DNA of 64,000 nt. Origin: Flexivirga endophytica (lineage in GTDB: Bacteria; Actinomycetota; Actinomycetes; Actinomycetales; Dermatophilaceae). Each line of letters starts with the position of its first letter. Within the stretch, counting starts at the first letter, position 1. The stretch is from assembly GCF_014640635.1 (NCBI RefSeq), contig NZ_BMHI01000001.1:868001-932000 (forward strand), given 5' to 3'. Positions 8,884-16,807 of this stretch are shown piece by piece. Under the pieces are notes generated by a model. It made no database searches, was not told where the DNA came from, and worked only from the letters and a program-made list of their open reading frames with translations. The translations under genes were made by a program, and so were the position numbers.

Positions 8884-9546
8884 TCACTTGAGGAGGTAGA
8901 TCGTGGCGAACAGTGCAATCCAGACGACGTCGACGAAGTGCCAGTAATAGGAGACGACGATCGCGCCGGTCACCTGATGGTGCGTGAATTTCTTGGCCGT
9001 GAACGTGCGGCCGATGATCATCAGGAAAGCCAGCAGACCGCCGGTCACGTGCAGCGCGTGGAAGCCGGTGGTCATGTAGAACATCGAGCCGTAGGCGTCG
9101 GAGTCCAGCGAGATGCCCTCGGCGAACATGTTGGAGTATTCGAAGACCTGGCCGGAGACGAAGATGGCACCGAAGAGGAAGGCGAGGACATACCACTCGC
9201 GCATGCCCCAGGAACCGAGCTGCCACAGCTTGCCGTCGCGGTGCGACTTACCGGCCTCGGCTTTGAAGACACCGAACTGGCACCAGATCGAGGAGATCAC
9301 CAGGATCAACGTGTTGCCGAAGGCGAAGCCGACCTCGAGATGGCTGGTGCGTTCGTCCCACAGTGGGCCGGCCACGGAGCGAATCGTGAAGTACATCGCG
9401 AAGAGCCCCGCGAAGAACATCAGCTCGCTGGCCAGCCACACCATGGTGCCGACTGCCGTCAGATTGGGTCTGCTGACAGGTCCATGCCCTGCCGGGATCC
9501 GGGAATCGCTCGTATGAGCCGTCGTTGCGGTCGCCACGTCCGCCAT
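8884..9546 (-). CDS. ctaE: Cytochrome c oxidase subunit III
   Basis: This is a structural subunit of the aa3 oxidase with 220 residues and five hydrophobic segments, as usual for actinobacterial CtaE. Recognisable parts are [17 protein letters not shown] near the N-terminus and [14 protein letters not shown] and [13 protein letters not shown] near the C-terminus. The start MADVATATT is the first ATG giving the family N-terminus; a longer in-frame start would add a low-complexity, Arg-rich tail. It heads the ctaE-qcrCAB operon. Its promoter should lie in 9547-9746, shared with the divergent receiver-like gene. Confidence 0.95.
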   Translation of the reverse strand: MADVATATTAHTSDSRIPAGHGPVSRPNLTAVGTMVWLASELMFFAGLFAMYFTIRSVAGPLWDERTSHLEVGFAFGNTLILVISSIWCQFGVFKAEAGKSHRDGKLWQLGSWGMREWYVLAFLFGAIFVSGQVFEYSNMFAEGISLDSDAYGSMFYMTTGFHALHVTGGLLAFLMIIGRTFTAKKFTHHQVTGAIVVSYYWHFVDVVWIALFATIYLLK

Positions 9547-9746
9547 TATGGCCCCATCGGGGCAGACATGCGCGGGCGACCCCCCGACTGTCCAGATTGA
9601 ACTTCTGGGCGAGTTCCGTTTCTTCCCAGTGCATCTGCCCAAACTGCGCCTGTTGCCGGGTCGGGGCCGGGTGAAAGGTCGCGTCATACGGCTGTCGTCG
9701 TGTCGTTGAACGCCCGACTGCTGTCGATCGTGCCCGGCCGGACCAG

Positions 9747-9752
9747 TAGCAT
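9747..9752 (+). promoter_or_regulatory. -10 box (TAGCAT) before the receiver-like gene
   Basis: TAGCAT lies 8 nt before the ATG at 9761, which is the layout of a leaderless or very short leader transcript. Confidence 0.4.
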
Positions 9753-9760
9753 TCGGAGCT

Positions 9761-10201
9761 ATGAGCGCATCCTCCGCAGTGGTTCCGGCGGGCAAGACGT
9801 CCGGTGGCGTGCACCAGCTGACCGTCCTGCTCTACAGCGACGACATCGCCACCCGCGACGCCGTCCGACTGGGTGTCGGCCGACGGCCGTCCAAGGATGT
9901 CGAGATCACCAGCTGGCGCGAGTGCGCGACACCCGCAGCGGTTGTCGACGCTGTCGACAAGGAGCACTACGACCTGCTCATCCTCGACGGCGAAGCCGCC
10001 AAGCTCGGTGGCCTGGGCCTGTGTCGCCAGCTGAAGAACGAAGTCTTCGACTGCCCTCCGGTGCTGGTGTTGACCGGCCGGCCCTCCGACGGCTGGCTCG
10101 CGGTGTGGTCGCAGTGTGACGCTGCCGTCCCGCACCCGATCGACCCGCTGACGATCGGGGCGGCGATCGCCGACCTGATGCGCCGCGGCGCCACCGCCTG
10201 A
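9761..10201 (+). CDS. Receiver-domain (CheY-like) protein without output domain
   Basis: This 146-residue protein has the alternating pattern of a response-regulator receiver domain from about residue 20. It shows an acidic pair in YSDD, a candidate phospho-Asp in LLILDGE and a Thr in VLTGRP. The Lys normally found near the last strand is not visible; the region reads AVPHPIDP, with His in its place. There is no DNA-binding domain. It sits 13 bp before trpD, an arrangement that recurs in actinobacteria. It may be a pseudo-receiver; partner and function are unknown. Confidence 0.7.
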   Translation: MSASSAVVPAGKTSGGVHQLTVLLYSDDIATRDAVRLGVGRRPSKDVEITSWRECATPAAVVDAVDKEHYDLLILDGEAAKLGGLGLCRQLKNEVFDCPPVLVLTGRPSDGWLAVWSQCDAAVPHPIDPLTIGAAIADLMRRGATA

Positions 10202-10214
10202 GCGACGCGCCGAC

Positions 10215-11282
10215 ATGGCATCCGAGACGACCTGGCCGGCACTGCTCAACGCGTTGCTGGACGGGACGGACCTCACTGCGCCACAGGCGGGGTGGGCGAT
10301 GGACAAGATCATGTCCGGTGAGGCCACCGGCTCACAGATCGCCGGGTTCCTGGTCGCGCTGCGTGCCAAGGGCGAGACAGTCGACGAACTGCGTGGGCTC
10401 GCGGACGAGATGATCCGGCACGCGGTGCCGATCGAGGTCCCGGGCGTCACCCTGGACATCGTCGGGACCGGCGGCGACGGGGCGCACACGGTCAACATCT
10501 CGACGATGTCGGCGATCGTCTGCGCCGGCGCGGGGGTGACTCTGGTCAAACACGGCAACCGTGCTGCGTCGTCGAAATCCGGTGCGGCCGATGTGCTGGA
10601 AGCGCTGGGGGTGCGGCTGGACCTCAACGCCGAGCAGGTGGCGGACGTCGCGCGGACAGCGGGCATCACCTTCTGCTTCGCGCAGACCTTCCACCCGTCG
10701 TTCCGCTTCACCGCGCCGACCCGTAGCGAGCTCGGCATTCGCACCGCGTTCAACGTGCTCGGCCCGTTGACGAATCCTGCTGCGCCGCAGTTCGCATCGA
10801 TCGGCGCGGCGGATCCACTGATCCTGCCGCTGATGGCCGGGGTGTTCGCCGAACGTGGCCGCAACGCAGCGGTCTCGCGGGGCGACGACGGTCTGGACGA
10901 AGTGACGGTGACGACCACCTCGACAGTGCACTGGGTCGCGGACGGGCACGTCAGCGCGCACACGATCGATCCGCGCGAGCACGGCATACAACTGGTGGGC
11001 ATCGAAGCCCTACGAGGCGGCGATGCCACGCGGAACGCTGCCGTTGCGCGGGAGTTGTTCGCCGGGGCACCGGGCTCGGTCCGCGACGCGGTGTTGCTGA
11101 ACGCGGGGCTCGCACTCGCGGTGGTGGCCGGTGGTGACGGTCCGGGGCGCTTCGGTGCGTATGACGGGATCGACGCGGCGCTGGACGCGGGCATCGCCCG
11201 GGCACGCGACGCCATCGATTCCGGTGCGGCGAGTGCGGTCGTCGACCGATGGGCGGCCGCGACCGAGGACGTGCGCGGCTGA
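10215..11282 (+). CDS. trpD: Anthranilate phosphoribosyltransferase
   Basis: This enzyme transfers phosphoribose from PRPP to anthranilate in tryptophan synthesis. The 355-residue protein contains the PRPP-binding motif [14 protein letters not shown] (about residues 84-97), [21 protein letters not shown] and the metal-binding DE in GLDEVTVT. The start is 13 bp after the receiver-like gene. Other trp genes are absent here, as is common for this isolated actinobacterial locus next to the oxidase genes. Confidence 0.97.
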   Translation: MASETTWPALLNALLDGTDLTAPQAGWAMDKIMSGEATGSQIAGFLVALRAKGETVDELRGLADEMIRHAVPIEVPGVTLDIVGTGGDGAHTVNISTMSAIVCAGAGVTLVKHGNRAASSKSGAADVLEALGVRLDLNAEQVADVARTAGITFCFAQTFHPSFRFTAPTRSELGIRTAFNVLGPLTNPAAPQFASIGAADPLILPLMAGVFAERGRNAAVSRGDDGLDEVTVTTTSTVHWVADGHVSAHTIDPREHGIQLVGIEALRGGDATRNAAVARELFAGAPGSVRDAVLLNAGLALAVVAGGDGPGRFGAYDGIDAALDAGIARARDAIDSGAASAVVDRWAAATEDVRG

Positions 11283-11312
11283 GCCGCTTCGGTCAAGGGT
11301 CGGGCCGAGGAC

Positions 11313-11594
11313 TCAGTCGTCGAGACCAATCGCGAACGCTGCGCCCAGGTCACGGCTCGAGTAGGTGCGGAAGGCGATGTGCGTCTGTGAGTCGCGCACA
11401 CCCTCGACCTTGTTGAGCCGGTCTGCGATCACATCGGCGAAGTCCTCGTGCTGGCCGACCTTGGCCACCGCGATCAGGTCGACGTCACCGGTGACGCTGT
11501 AGACCTCGGCGATGCCGTCGATCTCGGAGATCTCCTGTGCCACCTCGGGAATGCGGTGCACATCGGCCTTGATCATCACGATCGCAGAAATCAT
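11313..11594 (-). CDS. Stand-alone Lrp/AsnC ligand-binding (RAM) domain protein
   Basis: This 93-residue protein consists only of the RAM-type effector domain found at the C-terminus of Lrp/AsnC regulators (AIVMIKADVHRIPEVAQEI...GDVDLIAVAKV). It lacks a DNA-binding helix-turn-helix. Such single-domain proteins usually form octamers or rings and may bind amino acids. It converges on trpD, but a link to tryptophan is only inference. Confidence 0.85.
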   Translation of the reverse strand: MISAIVMIKADVHRIPEVAQEISEIDGIAEVYSVTGDVDLIAVAKVGQHEDFADVIADRLNKVEGVRDSQTHIAFRTYSSRDLGAAFAIGLDD

Positions 11595-11600
11595 GCCCTG

Positions 11601-11606
11601 AGCTTA
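11601..11606 (-). promoter_or_regulatory. -10 box (TAAGCT) for the RAM-domain gene
   Basis: On the minus strand TAAGCT is 6 nt before the ATG at 11594, with no Shine-Dalgarno between. Confidence 0.5.
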
Positions 11607-11617
11607 GTCACCGACCC

Positions 11618-11668
11618 GCTCCTGCGAATACTTCGCGGGGAGACACTCCCTCCGGGATATTTCGCCGG
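11618..11668. repeat. Degenerate copy of the CGAATACTTCGCGGGG repeat
   Basis: This intergenic stretch contains GCGAATACTTCGCGGGG followed by a diverged second core, GGGATATTTCGCCGG. The first core matches repeats at 27207-27262 and 29233-29289. It lies between the RAM-domain gene and the downstream end of the nuclease gene. Confidence 0.55.
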
Positions 11669-11674
11669 CACACG

Positions 11675-13432
11675 TCAGGCGGTCACTCGCCGATGTCCGC
11701 GCCATGCGCTGGACTCCTCGAAACCCGGGACGGCAGCGCGGTCGTTGATCGTCTCGTCCAGCGATGCCTGGGCGCCGGCGGCGCCCCCGACCGGGCAGAT
11801 CCAGACACCGTCGATGTCGACGATGCGAACACCCGGCTGCTCCATCCAGCGCAAGATCTTCTCGGTCTCCTCGTGGGTCGCCGCCGGAACGGCGACCTCG
11901 GGCCGCTCGACGTGCTCGGCGCTCTCACGCAGCGCGGCGATGAATCCGCTGGGGTCGGTCCGCGGTGGACACACGGTGGCGCCGGCGAACCGGCCGTAGC
12001 GGACGCAGGTGAACTCCCAGCCGCCCGCGGGTGTGGGGGCCGCAGCGATGATCTCCGGGCTGATCGCCAGCGGCGTCATACGTTGGGTGCGAGCGGCTGC
12101 CCGGACCAGGGCGAGCATCCGGTCGCGCACCGCCGCGGCGTCCTCGAAGCGCTGGTCCGCGGCCAGCGTGCGCAGCCGTTGGCTCAGGGCGTCGATCACC
12201 TGGTGGCCGTCGCCGTCCAGGGCGGACGCGACCCGGTCGGCGATCTCGGCGTAGTCGTCCGGTGACTGGCGGCCGTCGCACGGCGCGCCGCACCGTCCCA
12301 TCTCGGCCAGTGCACAGGCGGAGCCGGTGCCCTTGCGGGACAGGCGCGCGGTGCACTGCCGCAGCGGGACCACCTCGTGCACCGCCGCGGCTGCCTGCTC
12401 GGCCACCGAGCGCGAGGTGAACGGCCCGGCGTAGGTGGCGCCGTCGTCGCGCATGGTCCGCACGATCGACAGGCGCGGGAACGCCTCGGCGGTCAGCTTG
12501 AGCCACATCGTCCGCTCGGGGTGTCGCGAGCGGCGGTTGTAGCGGGGTTTGTGCTCGGCGATCAGCCGCAACTCGCGGACCTGGGCCTCCAGGGTCGTGT
12601 GGCACACGATCGGGGTGACCGATGTCGCCAGCCGGACCATCTCGGCCATCCGGGTGCGCTGCTCGCTCGCGGTGAAGTAGTTGCGGACCCGGCGTTTGAT
12701 GTCGATCGACGTGCCGATGTAGAGGGCCTCGCCGCGCTCGTCCTTGAAGACGTAGACGCCCGGTGCCGACGGCAGCCCCTCGGCGAGGAAACGCTTGCGG
12801 CGCTGGTCCGGGGTGACCCGCGACGTGTAGGACCGCAGCTCCTCGAACGTGTGCACCCCGAGGTTGCCGACGCGCTCGATCAGACCGTGCAACACGTCGA
12901 CGGTCGCCTGGGCGTCGTGCAGGGCGCGGTGGTCGGGCGTGACCCGGGTGCTGAAGACCCGTGCGAGGGAGGAGAGCTTGTGGTTGGGCGACTCGTCGCG
13001 GGTGACCAGCTGGCGCGCGAGGTGCACCGTGTCGAGCACGGCGTTGCCCGGCCAGGGGAGCTGGAGCCGCTCGCAGTTGACCTTGAGGAACGTGATGTCG
13101 AAACGGGCGTTGTGGGCGACCAGCACCGCGTCGCCGATGAACTCCAGGAACGCCGACAGCGCCTCGCCGATGAACGGCGCGTTGGCCACCATCGGATCGG
13201 TGATGCCGGTCAGCACCGAGATGAACGCGGGGATCGGCTCGCCGGGGTTGACGAGGGTCTGGAACTCACCCAGCTCCTGCCCGCCGCGGACCTTGACTGC
13301 TCCGATCTCGGTGATCTCGCACTCGGTCGGGCTGCCGCCGGTGGTCTCCAGGTCGAGCACGACGAACGTGACGTCGGCGAGGGGGGTGCCCAGGTCGTCG
13401 AACGTCGACTGGATCGGTGCCGGCATCGTCAT
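11675..13432 (-). CDS. DEDDh 3'-5' exonuclease fused to a GIY-YIG (UvrC N-terminal-like) nuclease
   Basis: This is a 585-residue two-nuclease fusion of the Rv2191 type. The N-terminal DnaQ-like domain (about 15-180) has VVLDLETTGG (Asp and Glu ligands), HNARFDITFL and the HRALHDA motif. The middle GIY-YIG domain (about 225-310) has PGVYVFKDERGEALYIGTS and a downstream Arg in KRRVRNYF. The C-terminal part resembles UvrC, with a Cys-containing segment (GRCGAPCDGR) and a UvrB-interaction-like coiled coil. The start is the ATG at 13432, preceded by GGAGGAGG; MPAPIQS six bases later is an alternative. Two tandem mini-ORFs lie directly upstream, the nearer ending in its ATGA. A role in DNA repair or processing is inferred from the family. 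Confidence 0.9.
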   Translation of the reverse strand: MTMPAPIQSTFDDLGTPLADVTFVVLDLETTGGSPTECEITEIGAVKVRGGQELGEFQTLVNPGEPIPAFISVLTGITDPMVANAPFIGEALSAFLEFIGDAVLVAHNARFDITFLKVNCERLQLPWPGNAVLDTVHLARQLVTRDESPNHKLSSLARVFSTRVTPDHRALHDAQATVDVLHGLIERVGNLGVHTFEELRSYTSRVTPDQRRKRFLAEGLPSAPGVYVFKDERGEALYIGTSIDIKRRVRNYFTASEQRTRMAEMVRLATSVTPIVCHTTLEAQVRELRLIAEHKPRYNRRSRHPERTMWLKLTAEAFPRLSIVRTMRDDGATYAGPFTSRSVAEQAAAAVHEVVPLRQCTARLSRKGTGSACALAEMGRCGAPCDGRQSPDDYAEIADRVASALDGDGHQVIDALSQRLRTLAADQRFEDAAAVRDRMLALVRAAARTQRMTPLAISPEIIAAAPTPAGGWEFTCVRYGRFAGATVCPPRTDPSGFIAALRESAEHVERPEVAVPAATHEETEKILRWMEQPGVRIVDIDGVWICPVGGAAGAQASLDETINDRAAVPGFEESSAWRGHRRVTA

Positions 13433-13500
13433 GACGGCCTCCTCCTCCGTCGGATGCCGTCATCAACCTGAGCCCACTGTCGCTCGCTGCGCTCGCTCAT
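13429..13500 (-). CDS. Mini-ORF a, coupled to the nuclease start
   Basis: A 23-codon frame begins MSERSERQWA and ends DDGIRRRRRPS. Its TGA overlaps the ATG of the nuclease gene, and its AGG-AGG-AGG arginine codons form that gene's Shine-Dalgarno. It is a near-identical tandem copy of the frame at 13497-13568 and resembles the frame at 51189-51251. The order of start, ribosome binding site and overlap suggests a translated coupling peptide. No peptide evidence is available. Confidence 0.45.
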   Translation of the reverse strand: MSERSERQWAQVDDGIRRRRRPS

Positions 13501-13565
13501 GACGGCCTCCTCCTCCGTCGGATGCCGTCATCAACCCGAGCCCACTGTCGCTCGCTGCGCTCGTT
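13430..13565 (-). repeat. Two 68-bp tandem direct repeats
   Basis: 13430-13497 and 13498-13565 are direct copies with two substitutions. Each copy holds one mini-ORF start, a GGAGGAGG ribosome binding site and the next ATG. Because 68 is not a multiple of three but the frames overlap by 4 bp, the coupled reading frames are preserved. Confidence 0.9.
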
Positions 13566-13568
13566 CAT
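13497..13568 (-). CDS. Mini-ORF b, first of the tandem pair
   Basis: A 23-codon frame (begins MNERSERQWA, ends DDGIRRRRRPS) stops in the ATGA that starts mini-ORF a. A TACGTT box lies 7 nt before its ATG, so the transcript may begin here without a leader. It differs from copy a at two codons. Confidence 0.42.
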   Translation of the reverse strand: MNERSERQWARVDDGIRRRRRPS

Positions 13569-13575
13569 ACCGACG

Positions 13576-13581
13576 AACGTA
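13576..13581 (-). promoter_or_regulatory. -10 box (TACGTT) before the tandem mini-ORFs
   Basis: On the minus strand TACGTT is 7 nt before the ATG of the first mini-ORF. No convincing -35 at 16-18 nt spacing was seen. Confidence 0.4.
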
Positions 13582-13617
13582 GGTGCGGGGTATGACAATC
13601 TGCGTTCCGGCTCGCCG

Positions 13618-14214
13618 TCAGGCGAAGATCAGCAGCGCGGCGATCGTGAGCATCGTGACGCCGATGACGACGTCGAGCACCCGCCAGGTCATCGGCCGGC
13701 TCATCACCGGGGCAGCGAGCCGGGCGCCGTACCCGATCAGCACGAACCAGGCGACGCTGCCCATGCACGCGCCGGCCGCGAACCACCAGCGGCCCACGAT
13801 GCCCTGCTGGTTGGCGACGTTGCCGAGCATCAGGACAGTGTCGAGATAGACGTGCGGGTTGAGGAAGGTGATGGCCAGCGCAGCACCGATCACCGAACCT
13901 CTGGTGGCGACCTTCCCGGAGGTCAGCGCATGCGAGGTGCGGGCCGCGGCCAGCGAGCGGACACCGAACCAGATCAGGTATGCCGCACCTGCCCAGCGCA
14001 GGATGTCCAGGACGGTGGGGTGGCTGCTGATGATCGCGCCGACGCCCGCCACACCGGCGTTGATCAGCAGGACGTCGCCCGCGATGCAGACGAGCACGAC
14101 GGAGCCGACGTGCTGCAGCGTGAGGCCCTGCCGGAGGACGAGAGCGTTCTGTGCGCCGATCGCGATGATGAGGGACAGTCCGGTGAACAGGCCGGTGAGT
14201 GCTGGATTGATCAT
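13618..14214 (-). CDS. LysE/ArgO family basic amino acid exporter
   Basis: This 198-residue inner-membrane exporter has six hydrophobic segments. Family signatures are GLSLIIAIGAQNALVLRQG at the N-terminus and LAITFLNPHVYLDTVLMLG in the middle, typical of lysine/arginine efflux proteins. It is divergent from an ArgP/LysG-type LysR regulator, the classical lysE-lysG arrangement, so it is probably induced by intracellular basic amino acids. The substrate is inferred from family and context. Confidence 0.88.
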   Translation of the reverse strand: MINPALTGLFTGLSLIIAIGAQNALVLRQGLTLQHVGSVVLVCIAGDVLLINAGVAGVGAIISSHPTVLDILRWAGAAYLIWFGVRSLAAARTSHALTSGKVATRGSVIGAALAITFLNPHVYLDTVLMLGNVANQQGIVGRWWFAAGACMGSVAWFVLIGYGARLAAPVMSRPMTWRVLDVVIGVTMLTIAALLIFA

Positions 14215-14275
14215 GGTGCGCCCAACGTATGGCGCAGACCGAGATGAAGGCCAGCGAAAGTTTCTACAGAAGCAT

Positions 14276-14281
14276 TAGCAT
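14276..14281 (+). promoter_or_regulatory. -10 box (TAGCAT) for the ArgP-type regulator
   Basis: TAGCAT lies 6 nt before the ATG at 14288. The 73-bp divergent region 14215-14287 is AT-richer than its surroundings and should also hold the exporter promoter and regulator site. Confidence 0.5.
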
Positions 14282-14287
14282 CGCTTC

Positions 14288-15157
14288 ATGCAGGACGAAC
14301 ACTTGCAGACCCTCGTCGCGGTCGCGGATGAAGGCACCTTCGAGGCAGCGGCCCGCCGGCTGCACATCACACCGTCAGCGGTCAGCCAACGGATCCGAGC
14401 GCTCGAGGCGGCGGTGGGTGCCGTTGTGGTGCAACGTAGTTCGCCGGTGCGACCGACGGATGCCGGCGAGGTCCTGCTGCGCCTCGGACGCCAGCGCGCG
14501 GCCCTCGAACACGAGGCGCGGGCCGAGCTCGGCCTGACCGGCGAGGGGGTCGAGAACCTCGCGGTTGCGGTGAACGCGGACTCGCTCGCGACCTGGTTCG
14601 CCACCGCACTGGAAGCGGTCGCCGGCTGGCCGGGCGTGGCACTCCATCTACGGGTCGAGGACCAGGCGCACAGCAGCGCGCTGCTGCGGTCGGGTGCCGT
14701 GGTCGCGGCGATCACGTCCGATCCCGTTGCGGTCCAGGGCTGTTCGGTGGTGCCGCTCGGCCGGATGCGCTATCTGCCCCTGTGTACGCCGGAGTTCCGT
14801 GAACGTCACCGGCGCGGACGCGCGGTCGATCTGAGCGGTATGCCGATGGTGCGGTTCAACGAGCGCGACGACCTGCAGGACGAGCTCCTGCGGGCGCGGG
14901 ACGTCGTGGCCACCGGAGCCGTCCACGAGGTCCCGTCGTCGGAGTCGTTCGTCACCGCGGTCGCGGGCGGACTGGGTTGGGGGATGGTGCCGGTGCTGCA
15001 GGCACGGGACCGGCTGGACCGGGGCGAACTGGTGCGGGTCGTGCGTGACCATGTCGCTGACGTGCAGCTGCACTGGCAGGCGTGGCGGCTGCGGACCGAG
15101 CGGCTGCAGCGCCTCACGGACATGGTCACAGACGCCGCGAGGAGGGGCTTGTCATAG
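14288..15157 (+). CDS. LysR family regulator, ArgP/LysG type
   Basis: This 289-residue regulator has an N-terminal winged HTH (LQTLVAVADEGTFEAAARRLHITPSAVSQRIRALE) and a C-terminal substrate-binding fold. The HTH and the short ArgP-like spacing to the effector domain match regulators of LysE exporters. It is transcribed away from the LysE-type gene, so activation of export by Lys or Arg is the likely role. The start codon appears leaderless. Confidence 0.88.
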   Translation: MQDEHLQTLVAVADEGTFEAAARRLHITPSAVSQRIRALEAAVGAVVVQRSSPVRPTDAGEVLLRLGRQRAALEHEARAELGLTGEGVENLAVAVNADSLATWFATALEAVAGWPGVALHLRVEDQAHSSALLRSGAVVAAITSDPVAVQGCSVVPLGRMRYLPLCTPEFRERHRRGRAVDLSGMPMVRFNERDDLQDELLRARDVVATGAVHEVPSSESFVTAVAGGLGWGMVPVLQARDRLDRGELVRVVRDHVADVQLHWQAWRLRTERLQRLTDMVTDAARRGLS

Positions 15158-15220
15158 GTCGGCTCTAGCGTCCGAGGCAATGGTTGATCGATCGACCACG
15201 GACGACGAAGAGGTGATGAC

Positions 15221-15439
15221 ATGCAGATCGATTGCGACACCTGCCCGGTGCGTGACCGGCACTGCGCCGAGTGCATGGTGACCGCGTTGCTGCAGCTCGC
15301 ACCGCTGGAGCAGCGCCTGGACGGCGACGAGCGGCGTGCGGTCGACGGCCTTGCGTCGGCCGGGCTGATCACGGCACAGGAGGCGATGGCGGCCACCGCA
15401 CGGATCGAACCCTGGAAGCCGTTACGGTCGACCGGGTGA
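15221..15439 (+). CDS. Small Cys-rich actinobacterial protein
   Basis: This 72-residue protein has four cysteines in CDTCPVRDRHCAEC followed by a helical part (QRLDGDERRAVDGLASAGLI). The cysteines suggest a zinc or metal knuckle. GAGGTG lies about seven bases before the ATG. Its stop overlaps the GTG of the next gene (GTGA), so the two are coupled. The type recurs in actinobacteria; its function is unknown. Confidence 0.7.
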   Translation: MQIDCDTCPVRDRHCAECMVTALLQLAPLEQRLDGDERRAVDGLASAGLITAQEAMAATARIEPWKPLRSTG

Positions 15440-16314
15440 AGGAGACCACCCGACGGACGATCACACGTCGTACGGCGTGTTGCGCCGGGTGGGTCTTGTT
15501 CGGCGCGCTCGCGGCCGGATGCTCCTCGAGTGGGGACCATGCCGATCCGACGTCCTCGTCGGCCGGCGCGCACACCTCGGCGACCGTGTCGGGCACCGCG
15601 CGCGGCATTCGAGTGGTGGTGTCCGGTGATGTCCCCGACGCGAGATTGCGGGAGGTGCTGCGCGATGCGCAGACCGCGGGGCGGCGTGTCCGACAGGTGT
15701 GGGGCAGGTCGGTGTTGACCGGGACCACACGCATCGACGTGCCGGCCGACGAGGAGGGCTTCCGTCGGCATGGCGGATCCGTCGAGCCCGGCGCGCAGAT
15801 CGCGGCGACGACGACTGCCGACGACCGGGTGGTGTTGGCGCCGTCCTTGTTCACCGATGTCACGTCGCAGGGGCGAGTCGTCGTCCTGACCCACGAGCTG
15901 ACTCACGTTGCGTTGCACCAGGCGGCGTCTGTCGATATCCGGCGCTGGGTGGTCGAAGGGGCGGCCGAGTTCACCGCCTACCGCGCGACGCGGCTCGGTC
16001 TCGCGCGGCTGGCGCCACAGCTGGCGGCCGCAGTTCGCGCCGGCCGCGTGCCGGCCGGCCCACCGAGTGACGCTCGCTTCAGGTCCGCACCGCAGGCGGC
16101 ATACCAGGAGGCTTATGCCTGGTGCGCTTTCCTGGTCGATCGGTTCGGTCTCGAGCGGTTCACCGATTTCGTCCGGTCCGCCGCGCCGACGGCCGGCGCG
16201 GACGATTTCGCGGCAACGTTCGGCGCGAGCGTCGCATCGCAGCGCGGCCCGTTCGGGGCTTTCCTGCGGGCACGTGTCGGAGTCGAAACCGCAGCGAGCC
16301 GCCCCGGGGGATGA
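15436..16314 (+). CDS. Lipoprotein with a zinc-peptidase-like domain
   Basis: This 292-residue protein starts at GTG in the overlap with the preceding gene. A signal segment with lipobox LAAGC is followed by a Ser/Thr-rich linker. The main domain holds HELTHVAL (about residue 155) and a downstream WVVEGAAEF, giving HExxH plus a third-ligand Glu as in gluzincins (Peptidase_MA-like). Surface anchoring with proteolytic activity is plausible, but the target is not known. Confidence 0.75.
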   Translation: MKETTRRTITRRTACCAGWVLFGALAAGCSSSGDHADPTSSSAGAHTSATVSGTARGIRVVVSGDVPDARLREVLRDAQTAGRRVRQVWGRSVLTGTTRIDVPADEEGFRRHGGSVEPGAQIAATTTADDRVVLAPSLFTDVTSQGRVVVLTHELTHVALHQAASVDIRRWVVEGAAEFTAYRATRLGLARLAPQLAAAVRAGRVPAGPPSDARFRSAPQAAYQEAYAWCAFLVDRFGLERFTDFVRSAAPTAGADDFAATFGASVASQRGPFGAFLRARVGVETAASRPGG

Positions 16315-16351
16315 TTCGCGGCGCAGCGACCGGCCGACGTGCGCCGACAGG

Positions 16352-16357
16352 TAGGCT
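16352..16357 (+). promoter_or_regulatory. -10 box (TAGGCT) for the SRPBCC gene
   Basis: TAGGCT lies 6 nt before the ATG at 16364, without a Shine-Dalgarno. Confidence 0.55.
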
Positions 16358-16363
16358 CCCGGC

Positions 16364-16807
16364 ATGGCTGACAGCACCAAGTCCTCCGTCTCGATCAAGG
16401 CCCCGCCCGCCGAGGTCCTCGACGTGATCGCCGACTTCGACAGCTATCCGGAATGGACCGGGCAGATCAAGAAGGCCGAAGTCCTCAGTGAGGACGAGCA
16501 GGGCTGGCCGCTGCAGGTGCAGTTGACTCTGGACGCCGGTGTCATCAAGGACACCTATGTGCTGGCCTACACGTGGGACGTCGGCGAGGACGGCACCGGT
16601 GTCGTGTCGTGGGAGCTGGTCAAGTCCAGCATCCTGAAGTCGCTCGACGGCATCTACCGGCTGTCCGGCACGGACGACCAGACCGACGTCGTCTACGAGC
16701 TCACCGTCGACCTCAGCATCCCGGTCATCGGCATGCTCCGACGGAAGGCCGAGAAGACCATCATCGAGACCGCCTTGAAGGGCTTGAAGAAGCGCGTCGA
16801 GGGCTGA
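16364..16807 (+). CDS. SRPBCC (START-like) family protein
   Basis: This 147-residue protein fits the polyketide cyclase/START-like fold. The N-terminal strand and helix (SVSIKAPPAEVLDVIADFDSYPEWTG) are typical, and the C-terminal long helix closes the ligand cavity. It overlaps the ArsA-like ATPase start by one base (TGATG). This SRPBCC-ATPase-small protein-glucokinase order recurs in actinobacteria. The ligand is unknown. Confidence 0.85.
   Translation: MADSTKSSVSIKAPPAEVLDVIADFDSYPEWTGQIKKAEVLSEDEQGWPLQVQLTLDAGVIKDTYVLAYTWDVGEDGTGVVSWELVKSSILKSLDGIYRLSGTDDQTDVVYELTVDLSIPVIGMLRRKAEKTIIETALKGLKKRVEG

Noticed and set aside
9248-11401. A 717-codon frame on - through ctaE, the receiver-like gene and trpD
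   Set aside because: It crosses three real genes and reads as low-complexity Ser/Ala/Arg sequence.
13430-13565. CRISPR-like repeats
   Set aside because: Only two adjacent copies with no spacer between them. They are a tandem duplication carrying start codons.
14224-14229. TACGTT as a leaderless -10 box for the LysE-type gene
   Set aside because: The spacing to the ATG is 9 nt, outside the 6-8 nt seen for the others. Left unassigned.
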